DNA of 64,000 nucleotides, taken from the NCBI RefSeq assembly GCF_000429125.1, contig NZ_AUBG01000006.1, positions 186,001 to 250,000 on the forward strand. The letters run 5' to 3'. Both the position numbers and the translations under genes were made by a program. Numbering within the stretch: position 1 is the first letter of the stretch; each line of letters opens with the position of its first letter. Source of the stretch: Aequorivita capsosiphonis DSM 23843 (GTDB lineage: Bacteria; Bacteroidota; Bacteroidia; Flavobacteriales; Flavobacteriaceae). Of the stretch, positions 34,337 to 42,408 are shown piece after piece. The notes under the pieces were generated by a model, which was given only the letters and a program-made list of their open reading frames with translations, was not told the origin of the DNA and ran no database searches.

Positions 34337-34904
34337 CGTCAATTTTATTTTTGTCAACTAATTGTACTCCTTGATTTTTTCTGGAAAGAAAGGTAGTGAA
34401 ATCTTCACTGCTGTCAAATCCCACAGCGCCATCATTGTAAGAGCCGTCCTTAAATTTTATTTGGTAGGGTTTGTCTGTAAACACCCATTTATTTTTTTGG
34501 TCCCAGTAAAGCTGATCTGCTTTAAGCACAACGCTATCTGCTGTAACCAACACTACATTTTTCCGAAGATCAACCAATCCTGTTTCGTCAAACTGAATGG
34601 CATAATCTGAAGTTACGGTACTTTTTTCACCTTTGTCGTTCCAATAAAGTACTTTAATTCCGTTTGGAAATTCTTTGTAAGGAAAATCTAAATTTGAATA
34701 ATCGAGTAATTTTTCAGCTATAAGATTGGTGACCAATTTTCCCGAATCCGTGTATTTAAAGTTTATGTTTTTTCCTTCGGCAATGGGCGCACCGTCTGAT
34801 AGACTTAAATTCTTTACGTTTTGATAATTACTTTCACATGCAAAAAGCGTGATGGTCAATACCAAGACCATCACGCTTTTAAACATATTTATTGAGGTGT
34901 GCAT
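34326..34904 (-). CDS. lptC: LPS export ABC transporter periplasmic protein LptC
   Basis: 192 residues. Lipobox FACES (Cys23). LptC beta-jellyroll features: LSDGAPIAEGKNINFKYTDSGKLV, PYKEFPNGIKVLYWNDKGEKSTVTSDYAI, then ETGLVDLRKNVVLV. It accepts LPS from LptBFG in the inner membrane and passes it to the periplasmic bridge. It is preceded by a TPR gene (2-bp gap) and overlaps the small membrane protein. Confidence 0.85.
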   Translation of the reverse strand: MHTSINMFKSVMVLVLTITLFACESNYQNVKNLSLSDGAPIAEGKNINFKYTDSGKLVTNLIAEKLLDYSNLDFPYKEFPNGIKVLYWNDKGEKSTVTSDYAIQFDETGLVDLRKNVVLVTADSVVLKADQLYWDQKNKWVFTDKPYQIKFKDGSYNDGAVGFDSSEDFTTFLSRKNQGVQLVDKNKIDDAK

Positions 34905-34906
34905 CC

Positions 34907-36271
34907 TTATAAGTTAGGAACTCTTACGCTTCCACCAACCCAACAATTGAATTTAATGGTTTTGCCAGCCATACCTTCACTAAAGATATCACTTTTTTGA
35001 GGGGCGCGTTGTCTATATGAGTTTGCAGCGGCTTTTGCGTTTCCAGCAACAGTCCCGTCAACACGGGCAGCTTTTTCCATCATATCTGCAGCTAACCAGT
35101 ACATGGCTCTCTTTTCAAAAACTGTGGTTCCACAGTTGTTTGCGCTATCTGCGTACATCGAACCTATTTTATAATAAGCAATACCTGCAGATGGTTTTAC
35201 ATCTAGCATTTTATTGTAGTAGCTTCTTGCTGTGCTAAGACTTCCTTTCTTACGGTAGTTTTCAGCAATACTATAATATATTCTTGCTTTTTTAGCATTA
35301 TCATTTTCAAGATCTGCAGCTTGGTTAAAGTATTCTAGAGCTTTAGAAGCTTTACCATTAGCCTCAGCTTGTTTACCCAATAGATATGCAGATGTAGAGC
35401 TCGGCTCCAATTCGTGAAGGCGTACTGCCAATTTATTTGAGAGTGGGCTATCACAATCTTTAGCATCAAGTCTATTACTTGCAGATTTAATCCAATCTAC
35501 ATCGTTCTTTTTCTGCTCGTAGTCCTTTTCATAAAGTGGAATTAGGTTCGGGCAATCTGCCAATTGACCTAATTTTCCGCTTACACTTCCTTCAACAGTA
35601 GCATAAACACCAAGATTGTTTTCGTACACATCTTTAGCGCGTTTTTCTTTATCTGTAAGAGCTGTTCCAGCTTCTTCCTTGTCCATTAAAGGGGTTAGTT
35701 TTGCAGCAAGACTGTTTTTCTGCTCGTCTATTTTTGCTGATACTACATCGTAAAGGTTAAAAATTTCTTGAAGATCTTTTTCACCAGAATTCTGTAAATC
35801 TACAGCCAATGAAAAATAGGCGTAGAGACTTTTACCGCTGGTGAAGTTTTCAGGATCTTTCTTAAATGCTTCGTCAAAAGCATTAAACTGTTCTTCCTTA
35901 GAACCTATATTGTTATCAAACTTTATTTGAGCGATCGTTGAAAGTACATCGCCTTCTTTGGTTTTCGCTGGAAAGTTTTGAAGTCTCAATTCCCAAGCCT
36001 TTATAAGGTCTTTTACTTTGCTTTTATCACCTTTCTCATCAATAAAATATTCAAACATTTTTACCGCATACTGATAAATGGCGAGATTGTAATCTGGACA
36101 TTCCTTTATCAATTTTTCATAATAAGGAAGTGCAGCATCATAATTTTTTACTTTAGCAGGTTCAGTAAAATAAGACAATGAAATTGCGCAATCATCTGGT
36201 GCTTGGGCAAATGTTATTCCTGAAATGGAAACGAGTAAAACTGTAAATAATAATGTTAATTTTGTTTTCAT
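34907..36271 (-). CDS. Secreted tetratricopeptide repeat protein
   Basis: 454 residues. Signal peptide ending TFAQ. TPR units at ~35-75 (DAALPYYEKLIKECPDYNLA) and ~290-400 (SKALEYFNQAADLENDNA, STARSYYNKMLDVKPSAG), with helical spacer between. Fixed member of the coaX-to-ppiD block in flavobacteria. No enzymatic motif. Likely a periplasmic scaffold. Confidence 0.8.
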   Translation of the reverse strand: MKTKLTLLFTVLLVSISGITFAQAPDDCAISLSYFTEPAKVKNYDAALPYYEKLIKECPDYNLAIYQYAVKMFEYFIDEKGDKSKVKDLIKAWELRLQNFPAKTKEGDVLSTIAQIKFDNNIGSKEEQFNAFDEAFKKDPENFTSGKSLYAYFSLAVDLQNSGEKDLQEIFNLYDVVSAKIDEQKNSLAAKLTPLMDKEEAGTALTDKEKRAKDVYENNLGVYATVEGSVSGKLGQLADCPNLIPLYEKDYEQKKNDVDWIKSASNRLDAKDCDSPLSNKLAVRLHELEPSSTSAYLLGKQAEANGKASKALEYFNQAADLENDNAKKARIYYSIAENYRKKGSLSTARSYYNKMLDVKPSAGIAYYKIGSMYADSANNCGTTVFEKRAMYWLAADMMEKAARVDGTVAGNAKAAANSYRQRAPQKSDIFSEGMAGKTIKFNCWVGGSVRVPNL

Positions 36272-36290
36272 GGTATTGCTGTTATTGGTA

Positions 36291-37535
36291 TTAATCGTAT
36301 AATCTTTTTTCGAACCAACGGTCGTTTAATGAGAAGCTTAAAAATGTATTGACAAAGTTTTCTTGTATCAAACCAAAGTCCGTAGTTCCGCGTTTTCCGA
36401 CTTCTACCCCAATGTTCACATTAGAGAATAATCGTCCTACAGGTAGTCCAGCTCCAAAAGATATGCCAAACTCGTTTATGTCGTGACCATCCACGGCTAA
36501 ACCTGTTTGGTCAAATCGCACTCCAGCTCTGTAAACCACTCGTTTAAAGTATTTTCCAAACGAATTATAATTTGGAATATAAAATCCACCTATATTAAAT
36601 TTAGATGCATTTTTATAGGTTACTCTTTCAATTGCTAATGAACGGTTTGTAAAATTACTACTTTTTTGGTTGGTATATTCAACGCCAACACCCCAAAATT
36701 TTGGTTTGCTTATTCCTGCGCCAATTGTGAACTCTGAAGGAAAGGTAAATTCGGTATCATCAATCGCTACATCTCTATCATCAATAGCAAATATTCCATT
36801 TGGAAGTATTGTAACACTTGCGGTATTTCTGAAGTTTTCTGAAGTGAAATTAGTTCCAGGGCTAAAGGTTACCGACCCAGTAAGTTCTAGGTTTTCGGTG
36901 ATCATTCTCTTGTAAAGTGCTCCAAAATTAAAACTGAAACCTGAAAGATTGGATTTATTAATAACCCGTGTTCCGTATTGCATTTCTGGTCTTTGGGTAA
37001 CAGCGGTATTTTCGATTTTTCCGAAATTGTAATTGGCATCTACACCAAGACTAAGTTCTGGAGTAACTTGATAACCCAATGAAAGAAATGCCTTGTTAAG
37101 GCCGCCATTTCCATCGAATTTTGTAACGCCGCCCTCAGGAAACTCTGTGTAAAAATCATAACCAACCGAGGTGTAAGGAATCAATCCAAAACCCATCCCG
37201 AGTTTACCCATAGGAATTCCCATGGTCAAATAATCTAAAGTGGTAGCGGAAGTATTTTGGCTATCCGATTCGTTTTTTTGATTTACAGCTTTGTTGCTTG
37301 CACCAACATTAAAATTAATCAGGCGCAATCCAGCATATCCCGCTGGGTTCTGTAGGTTTACGTGAATGCTGTCAGAGAAAACACCAAGGCCTCCCATAGA
37401 TTTATTTTCCACGGTACCACGAAATTCTGTTAATCCAATGCCATAATATGAATATGGAGACTTGGTTCCATGTTGGGCTATGGCAGAACTCGCAACAACT
37501 AAAAATAAACCAATTACTATTTTTCTAAACATCAA
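36291..37535 (-). CDS. Outer-membrane beta-barrel protein (FadL/porV-like family)
   Basis: 414 residues. Signal peptide ending SAIAQ. Begins with KSPYSYYGIGLTEFRGTVENKSMGGLGV, N-terminal lumenal plug-like, then alternating strands through ERVTYKNASKFNIGGFYIP and FGISFGAGLPVG. Barrel of the FadL/PorV type found next to coaX in Flavobacteriia. The cargo is unknown. It overlaps coaX by 4 bp. Confidence 0.75.
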   Translation of the reverse strand: MMFRKIVIGLFLVVASSAIAQHGTKSPYSYYGIGLTEFRGTVENKSMGGLGVFSDSIHVNLQNPAGYAGLRLINFNVGASNKAVNQKNESDSQNTSATTLDYLTMGIPMGKLGMGFGLIPYTSVGYDFYTEFPEGGVTKFDGNGGLNKAFLSLGYQVTPELSLGVDANYNFGKIENTAVTQRPEMQYGTRVINKSNLSGFSFNFGALYKRMITENLELTGSVTFSPGTNFTSENFRNTASVTILPNGIFAIDDRDVAIDDTEFTFPSEFTIGAGISKPKFWGVGVEYTNQKSSNFTNRSLAIERVTYKNASKFNIGGFYIPNYNSFGKYFKRVVYRAGVRFDQTGLAVDGHDINEFGISFGAGLPVGRLFSNVNIGVEVGKRGTTDFGLIQENFVNTFLSFSLNDRWFEKRLYD

Positions 37536-38260
37536 TGTTTGTTATATTCTAAAATATGGTTCAATCCCTCCAATAAAAAATTTGAGTTGGCAAAGATGTC
37601 ATTTTTTAAACTATCTCGCAAAAAATGTACGTCTCCTCCTGTTAAAATAACTGTTAAATTGTTCCATTTCTTTTTGGAATCTTCTATAAACCCATCTATT
37701 TCGTATAAAACCCCATTTACAATTCCTGAATGAATTGCGGTATTCGTGGTGTTTCCAATTACTTTCTGAGGGTTGTTTGCTTCCAATAACGGCAATTTTT
37801 CGGTGAACGTGTGTAAAGATTTATACCGAAGTGAAAGTCCCGGCGAAATCGCACCGCCTAAATATTTATTCTCGGAGGTCAAAAAATCGTATGTAATACA
37901 AGTGCCAGCGTCAATAATCAGCACGTTTTTTTTAGGAAATTGTGCAGCGGCCGCACTAACTAATGCAATACGATCTATACCCAAGGTATGGGGAGTGGCG
38001 TATTCGTTATTAAAAGGAAGTTTTGTTTCATGGGTAAGATTCAAAACAGGAAACCACTGCTTTAACTCGAATAAATGTTGTTCCGTGATATTACTTACAG
38101 AAGAGACAATTGAATTCTCTATACCCGGAAAGGTCTCGGAAATAGTATTAAGCGTGTGCAGAAAATCTTTCTTTACGCAGGTTGTTCTGTGTTTAAGATG
38201 CTCTTTGTCAAACACTCCAAGTTTTATCAAAGTGTTCCCAACGTCAATTACAAGATTCAT
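37532..38260 (-). CDS. coaX: Type III pantothenate kinase
   Basis: 242 residues, normal for CoaX. IDVGNTLIKLGVF (N-terminal phosphate loop), PHTLGIDRIALVSAA, VLIIDAGTCITYDFL, GGAISPGLSLR and VILTGGD. Phosphorylates pantothenate in the first step of CoA synthesis. It is the first gene of a unit with the following OM protein (ATGA overlap). Confidence 0.9.
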   Translation of the reverse strand: MNLVIDVGNTLIKLGVFDKEHLKHRTTCVKKDFLHTLNTISETFPGIENSIVSSVSNITEQHLFELKQWFPVLNLTHETKLPFNNEYATPHTLGIDRIALVSAAAAQFPKKNVLIIDAGTCITYDFLTSENKYLGGAISPGLSLRYKSLHTFTEKLPLLEANNPQKVIGNTTNTAIHSGIVNGVLYEIDGFIEDSKKKWNNLTVILTGGDVHFLRDSLKNDIFANSNFLLEGLNHILEYNKH

Positions 38261-38360
38261 TTTTTTCTTTAAGACCGTAAAAATACGATTACAAATAGCA
38301 GGAAATTGTTAATGGGTTATTAAATTGGGAAAATATATTTTCATTTTTTTTGATTAAAGT

Positions 38361-38390
38361 TTTGCGAAAACGAAAATAGCTTTATATTTG
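38361..38390 (+). promoter_or_regulatory. Bacteroidota promoter of tRNA-Phe
   Basis: TTTG (38361-38364), 18-bp spacer, TATATTTG (38383-38390). This matches the -33/-7 consensus TTTG / TAnnTTTG. It ends 14 bp before the tRNA. Confidence 0.75.
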
Positions 38391-38403
38391 CCGTCTCAAT
38401 AAT

Positions 38404-38476
38404 GGTGCCTTAGCTCAGTTGGTAGAGCAATGGACTGAAAATCCATGTGTCCCTAGTTCGATTCTTGGAGGCACCA
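38404..38476 (+). tRNA. tRNA-Phe (GAA)
   Basis: 73 nt without encoded CCA. The acceptor arms GGTGCCT / AGGCACC pair fully. D-arm with GCTC..GAGC, anticodon arm ATGGACTGAAAATCCAT with GAA, and T-arm CCTAG TTCGATT CTTGG containing one U-U mismatch. It is followed by an intrinsic terminator. Confidence 0.95.
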
Positions 38477-38480
38477 CTTA

Positions 38481-38510
38481 AAAACCCGAAACGCAAGTTT
38501 CGGGTTTTTT
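38481..38510 (+). terminator. Rho-independent terminator of tRNA-Phe
   Basis: AAAACCCGAAAC / GTTTCGGGTTTT (12-bp arms, 4-base loop), then T-run. Confidence 0.9.
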
Positions 38511-38618
38511 GTTTTTGGGATAAGGGTGTTCCTAGTGGATCGAGGGATCAAGTCAAAAATTGTTGTGTTTATGCAAAAATTGAGGTTAATCTATAAGAGG
38601 ATGAGTCTTTAGGTTATT

Positions 38619-39095
38619 TTAAAATACATACTTGAAAGCATAATATACCGCTACAAACTCTTCAATTGAAACAAGACCATTCATGCTAAAAAGAACGTCG
38701 CCACTGTAATTTGAATTGCCGTCATACACCTTTCCATCACTAATGGTCATTAAGATATCACCTGAATAGCTTGAATTTTTATTATACACCTTTCCATCCT
38801 TAATGTTCATTATGATGTCTCCCGAGTAATTGGAATTACCTTTATAAACCTTTCCTTTTGATATTGAAAATAGAATATCTCCGGAATAGTTTGAATTTTT
38901 TTTGTAGATTTTATTACCGGATATGCTACAAAGGATGTCTCCTGAATAATTTGAATTTTCCTTGTAAACTTTGCTATCCTTGATATTACAGATAATATCA
39001 CCGCTATAATTTGATGTTCCAGAAAATACTTTTACTTGAGATACGGATGCTTCAATACAGAAGAAAGTCAATGCAAATAGGAGGAGGAATTTCAT
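38619..39095 (-). CDS. Secreted protein of six ~20-residue NYSGD repeats
   Basis: 158 residues. Signal peptide (MKFLLLFALTFFCIEASVSQ), then about six tandem copies of a 20-residue unit (N-S-N-Y-S-G-D-I, then I, then K-V-Y-x-x). The C-terminus VSIEEFVAVYYAFKYVF is different. The units look like short beta hairpins, so a beta-solenoid or adhesin-like fold is likely. I know no named family. It overlaps the upstream GHMP kinase gene by 4 bp, though a shared role is not obvious. Confidence 0.75.
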   Translation of the reverse strand: MKFLLLFALTFFCIEASVSQVKVFSGTSNYSGDIICNIKDSKVYKENSNYSGDILCSISGNKIYKKNSNYSGDILFSISKGKVYKGNSNYSGDIIMNIKDGKVYNKNSSYSGDILMTISDGKVYDGNSNYSGDVLFSMNGLVSIEEFVAVYYAFKYVF

Positions 39096-40027
39096 TTTTT
39101 ATGAGTTTTAATCATTTCTTCAAATGAAATAATCGTTCCAAAGCCTTTTTTTCTGAAATATTCCTGGTCTCTTTCATTTCCCGTTGCCAAAATAAAATCG
39201 CCACCCCAAGCGCCCAAACTCTTTATGGTTCTTGGATAAACGCTAAAAAGTTGTTCTTTGATTGTGGGAAGACTTATAGTTTCTGAAATAATTGATTCGT
39301 GTAAATTCATCAACTTTTCAAACTCTGAAAGTGAATTACACGTCAAGAGATTATTGCTGATGTCTGAAATTCGTTGAATGGATTTTGCCTCTACCGAAGC
39401 ATTTCTGTACCTCGAAATCCCTTCTTTGCTATCCTGTTTTTGGTTTAAATGAACAAAAAATAAATGATCTGTAAAATCCCAGGGCAGAGCTACTTCTTTG
39501 AACGTGGATTTTTCATCTTTCAACTCATATAAAATAGGAGAATCATTTTGTGCAGCCGCAATATCGTAACCACTCCCGCCAAAACTCTTGATGAGTAATT
39601 TAAATGGATCTACTGCTGCCCATTGTGCAATATTGTTAATTAAGGTTGAAGAAGTACCTAAGCCCCAATTTCGAGGGAAATCTAGTTTTGTGATTACACT
39701 GATACCTTTTTCCTTGGAAAGAAAATCTGGATTCAGTTTTTTTGCTTCACGAATAATTTTTGAAAGCGTTTTTGAGATTGTATTTTCAGTATTTAGACTT
39801 TTTAAATTTTCTTGACAAAAAGTATCTTCAAACCAAACAACATCTTCTTCATCCAAACTTTTCCAGTGAATTTGTTTCTTTTCTGAATTTGTGCCTGCCG
39901 ACAGATAGGTGTTAACCTCCAAGGATTGTCCATATTTTGTGGGAATTGCAAGAGCTTCAGCTCCGTCAAGAACTACATATTCACCGGTAAGCAATAATTT
40001 CCCGTTGCTGTGGAATGTTTTTTTCAA
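39092..40027 (-). CDS. GYDIA-family GHMP kinase
   Basis: 311 residues from a TTG start (40025-40027); it precedes the conserved KLLLTGEYVVLDGA with a normal MKKTFHSNG N-terminus, and there is no in-frame ATG. WGLGTSSTLINNIA is the phosphate loop and GGSGYDIA the name-giving motif. GHMP fold kinases include mevalonate-pathway kinases; since HMG-CoA reductase is 500 bp away, an isoprenoid role is inferred. Residues around YLSAGT coincide with a small repeat (39891-39913). Confidence 0.8.
   Translation of the reverse strand: MKKTFHSNGKLLLTGEYVVLDGAEALAIPTKYGQSLEVNTYLSAGTNSEKKQIHWKSLDEEDVVWFEDTFCQENLKSLNTENTISKTLSKIIREAKKLNPDFLSKEKGISVITKLDFPRNWGLGTSSTLINNIAQWAAVDPFKLLIKSFGGSGYDIAAAQNDSPILYELKDEKSTFKEVALPWDFTDHLFFVHLNQKQDSKEGISRYRNASVEAKSIQRISDISNNLLTCNSLSEFEKLMNLHESIISETISLPTIKEQLFSVYPRTIKSLGAWGGDFILATGNERDQEYFRKKGFGTIISFEEMIKTHKK
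39891..39913 (-). repeat. Possible in-frame repeat copy (cctgccgacag) in the GHMP kinase gene
   Basis: gtgcctgccgacagataggt encodes YLSAGT in a variable loop near residue 43. It resembles the cctgcc..ggcagg family. This is weaker evidence than at 9694 or 19518. Confidence 0.4.
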
Positions 40028-40038
40028 AAGTTTAATTG

Positions 40039-40186
40039 CTATGTTTTTTTATTAGGATTTTGACGTGTGCTAAAAAAATAGGTGGTATCTGTCTCAGTAT
40101 CTCCGAAGTAAAATAAAGTGATAAATTTATAGATTACCGCTTTTCTGACAGATTTCTTCTGCGTTTTTGGTCCAGATTAAATTCAT
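40039..40186 (-). pseudogene. Decayed RelE/ParE-like toxin, partner of the antitoxin-like gene
   Basis: It starts ATGA-overlapped with the antitoxin stop and reads MNLIWTKNAEEICQKSG, then a stop (TAA). One base off this frame, the sequence continues YKFITLFYFG ... TYFFSTRQNPNKKT and stops. The two pieces match the start (IWTKNAE) and end (FFDTRQNPxK type) of Bacteroidota ParE/RelE toxins, while the middle ~50 residues are missing. So a deletion has removed the core. Confidence 0.65.
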
Positions 40187-40428
40187 TTTAAAAAGGGAAA
40201 TTTGTTGTTTACTCGCTGACGAACCTCTTCCGAAGAAAAGATTTTACCTTCCCTATAATCTTGTCTGCCCTTTTCGATTGATGCTTTTGCTGCATCGGGG
40301 AGTTCATCATACCAATCTCCAGCCGTACTTTCTTTAAGTTGGTAGATTTTTTCAATAGTTGCCTCATCTTTAAGGTGTAACAACCACTGAATCAAATCCA
40401 GTTTTTTTGACTTTACATCCATGTTCAT
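40183..40428 (-). CDS. Antitoxin-like small protein (orphaned)
   Basis: 81 residues. LDLIQWLLHLKDEATIEKIYQLKE, then WYDELPDAAKASIEKGRQDYREGKIFSSEEVRQRV: this is the C-terminal helix pattern of addiction-module antitoxins in Bacteroidota (DWW/WYDEL...S(I/E)...GL.....G...S.EE). The partner toxin downstream is truncated. Confidence 0.7.
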   Translation of the reverse strand: MNMDVKSKKLDLIQWLLHLKDEATIEKIYQLKESTAGDWYDELPDAAKASIEKGRQDYREGKIFSSEEVRQRVNNKFPFLK

Positions 40429-40497
40429 AAAATTACAACAATTTTTAATATCTTCTCTTTGCTGCTTCCCAACTTATAGTAAAGAATCTTTCATTTT

Positions 40498-40537
40498 TTC
40501 TAAATTTCTAAATTTCTAAATTTCTAAACTTCTAAAC
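40498..40537. repeat. Period-8 tandem repeat (tttctaaa)x4
   Basis: Array of tttctaaa units with a degenerate cttctaaactc end, stopping 3 bp before the stop codon of the HMG-CoA reductase gene. Confidence 0.8.
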
Positions 40538-40540
40538 TCT

Positions 40541-41854
40541 TCAACTTCTCATCATCTCCAAAAAATCATTCACTGTACCATGCGAGACTGCATTGTCCTT
40601 GAAATATTCCAAGGCCTCATTTTTTTCTTCTTTTGAAGCATTAAATTGATTCAATATATTCATCAAGTGCATTTTCATATGTCCTTTTTGAATTCCAACG
40701 GTAACCAGAGAGCGAATGGCAGCAAAATTTTGGGCCAAACCGGCAACTGCCATAATTTTCATCAATTGCTTGGCATCTGGTTTTTGAAGAATTTCAAAAG
40801 CCAGTTTTGTCAAGGGGTGAAGGGAGGTCAACCCGCCAACGGTTCCAACAGCCAATGGCAGTTCAATCCAAAAAGTAAAAACACCATCTTCGATTGTTGC
40901 GTGAGTAAGACTGCCGTAGTACGAGTTTCTTGCAGCATACGCATGAACTCCTGCTTCCACGGCACGGAAATCATTTCCAGTAGCCAAAACTAATGCGTCC
41001 ACACCGTTCATGATGCCCTTGTTGTGGGTTACGGCACGGCGAGATTCGGTTTTTGCGATTTCAATGGCACGGATAAATTTTTCAGCAAATTGCAGTCCGT
41101 CCTGATGTTTTGTCGTTAGTTTTTCTACTTTACAACTCACTTCGGCCCGCACCAAACATTCTGGAACATAATTGGAAAGAATGCTCATCACTACTTCTGG
41201 ATAAACTTCTTTTTTCTGAAATGGTTCGTAGTTTTTTGCTTCATCTTCAAAAGTATGTGCCATTTGTTCCAGACAGCTATTGATGAAGTTGGCACCCATG
41301 GCATCCAAGGTTTCAAAACTTGCGTGAATGTAAAAATATCCGTCCAAAATATGTGATTTATCCACCAACGAAAGCTCTAGAAGTCCACCGCCACGGGCTT
41401 TCATGTTTTTCTCAATAGATTGGATACTCTCTCGGAGTTTTGGTTTAACCTCTTCAAAGAAATTTTCAATATCTTTTTCACTTCCGAAGAAATCAAAATG
41501 TATTTGTCCGTTCTTTTCCGTCGAAATCACTTCGGCTTTAAATCCGCCGCGCTCCAACCAGAATTTGGCAGCATTGCTCGCCGCAGCCACAACCGAACTT
41601 TCTTCGGTAACCATTGGCAGGGCATGTAGGTCTCCATTGATTAGAAAATTTGGTGCAATTCCGAAGGGCAAGTAATAATTGGAAAGTGTGTTTTCTATAA
41701 AATCGTCATGAAGCTGCTGTAAGGAAGCATCTTCATTCCAGTAATTCTTTAAAATTCGAATTGAATCTGAGTTGTTTTGCAGGTAATTTTCTGCAAGCCA
41801 TTCAATTTTTTCAGCTTTGGTTTTCTTTGAAAATCCAGAAACGGGTTGGTTCAT
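40541..41854 (-). CDS. mvaA: Hydroxymethylglutaryl-CoA reductase, class II
   Basis: 437 residues, class II length. ENTLSNYYLPFGIAPNFLINGD (catalytic Glu region), EESSVVAAASNAAKF, DAMGANFINSCLEQM (NAD(P)/CoA region), GTVGGLTSLHPLTK and the late GHMKMHLMNI. In Flavobacteriia with the mevalonate pathway this reductase makes mevalonate from HMG-CoA. The neighbouring GHMP kinase fits that pathway. Confidence 0.9.
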   Translation of the reverse strand: MNQPVSGFSKKTKAEKIEWLAENYLQNNSDSIRILKNYWNEDASLQQLHDDFIENTLSNYYLPFGIAPNFLINGDLHALPMVTEESSVVAAASNAAKFWLERGGFKAEVISTEKNGQIHFDFFGSEKDIENFFEEVKPKLRESIQSIEKNMKARGGGLLELSLVDKSHILDGYFYIHASFETLDAMGANFINSCLEQMAHTFEDEAKNYEPFQKKEVYPEVVMSILSNYVPECLVRAEVSCKVEKLTTKHQDGLQFAEKFIRAIEIAKTESRRAVTHNKGIMNGVDALVLATGNDFRAVEAGVHAYAARNSYYGSLTHATIEDGVFTFWIELPLAVGTVGGLTSLHPLTKLAFEILQKPDAKQLMKIMAVAGLAQNFAAIRSLVTVGIQKGHMKMHLMNILNQFNASKEEKNEALEYFKDNAVSHGTVNDFLEMMRS

Positions 41855-41876
41855 TTAGATAAATATGAGTTCCTTG

Positions 41877-41884
41877 CAAATATA
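41877..41884 (-). promoter_or_regulatory. Putative -7 element TATATTTG of mvaA
   Basis: Exact TAnnTTTG on the minus strand, 22 bases before the mvaA ATG. Confidence 0.55.
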
Positions 41885-41950
41885 GTGAAGCCCCTAACCC
41901 CCAAGGGGAAATTTCTAAAAAAAAGCAATTAAAGACAAATACTCAAATCG

Positions 41951-41994
41951 AAAAAGGTATTCTAGAACAATAATCTGTTCTAAAATACCTTTTT
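41951..41994. terminator. Rho-independent terminator after bTHX
   Basis: AAAAAGGTATTCTAGAACA / TGTTCTAAAATACCTTTTT, a long stem with one mismatch, U-rich on both strands. It lies 25 bp past the bTHX stop and can also stop readthrough from the other side. Confidence 0.85.
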
Positions 41995-42018
41995 CAGTTA
42001 ACTTAAAACAAAATGTTA

Positions 42019-42150
42019 TTAAGCTTCTTTTTCTTGTGCATCCTTAACTGGTGCTGGACGTACGTTAAATTTTTTACGTTTCGGCCTTAATTTTCCATAA
42101 GAGCCAATATTTATCTTTCCGCGCTTCGTTTTCTTATCTCCTTTTCCCAT
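42019..42150 (-). CDS. 30S ribosomal protein bTHX
   Basis: 43 residues: MGKGDKKTKRGKI, then GSYGKLRPKRKK. This matches the Bacteroidota THX protein, a short basic peptide in the 30S head. It is too short for usual gene finders at high cutoffs. A terminator follows. Confidence 0.9.
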   Translation of the reverse strand: MGKGDKKTKRGKINIGSYGKLRPKRKKFNVRPAPVKDAQEKEA

Positions 42151-42203
42151 AATTAATTTTTTGTTTTTTAATTCCGTTGCAGACAGGCAGTGACGGAAGT
42201 CGA

Positions 42204-42332
42204 TTATTTTTTATTTTGTTGTTTCTTTATAGTCTTTTCATTGATATCAAACTCATTGGTTTTTTGATTTGTATTACCAGTTGGGTTCGTAGGGTTCTTT
42301 TGCTCTGTTTTTCTTTCAAATTTCTTTTCCAT
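42204..42332 (-). CDS. Small hypothetical protein
   Basis: 42 residues, Lys/Asn/Thr-rich (MEKKFERKTEQKNPTNPTGN, ending KKQQNKK). There is no membrane segment or known motif. It is the only ORF in the 182 bp between bTHX and its upstream neighbour. Coding status is uncertain; composition looks like a small disordered flavobacterial protein. Confidence 0.45.
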   Translation of the reverse strand: MEKKFERKTEQKNPTNPTGNTNQKTNEFDINEKTIKKQQNKK

Positions 42333-42408
42333 GATCTTGATTTTTTAGTGTAGGCCTAATTTACAGAAATCTAAACACAATTTGTATTAAACCCTTGCTA
42401 AATAATGG

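Noticed and set aside
37773-38312. Plus-strand ORF of 179 codons over coaX
   Set aside because: Antisense to coaX, whose motifs are all intact; shadow frame.
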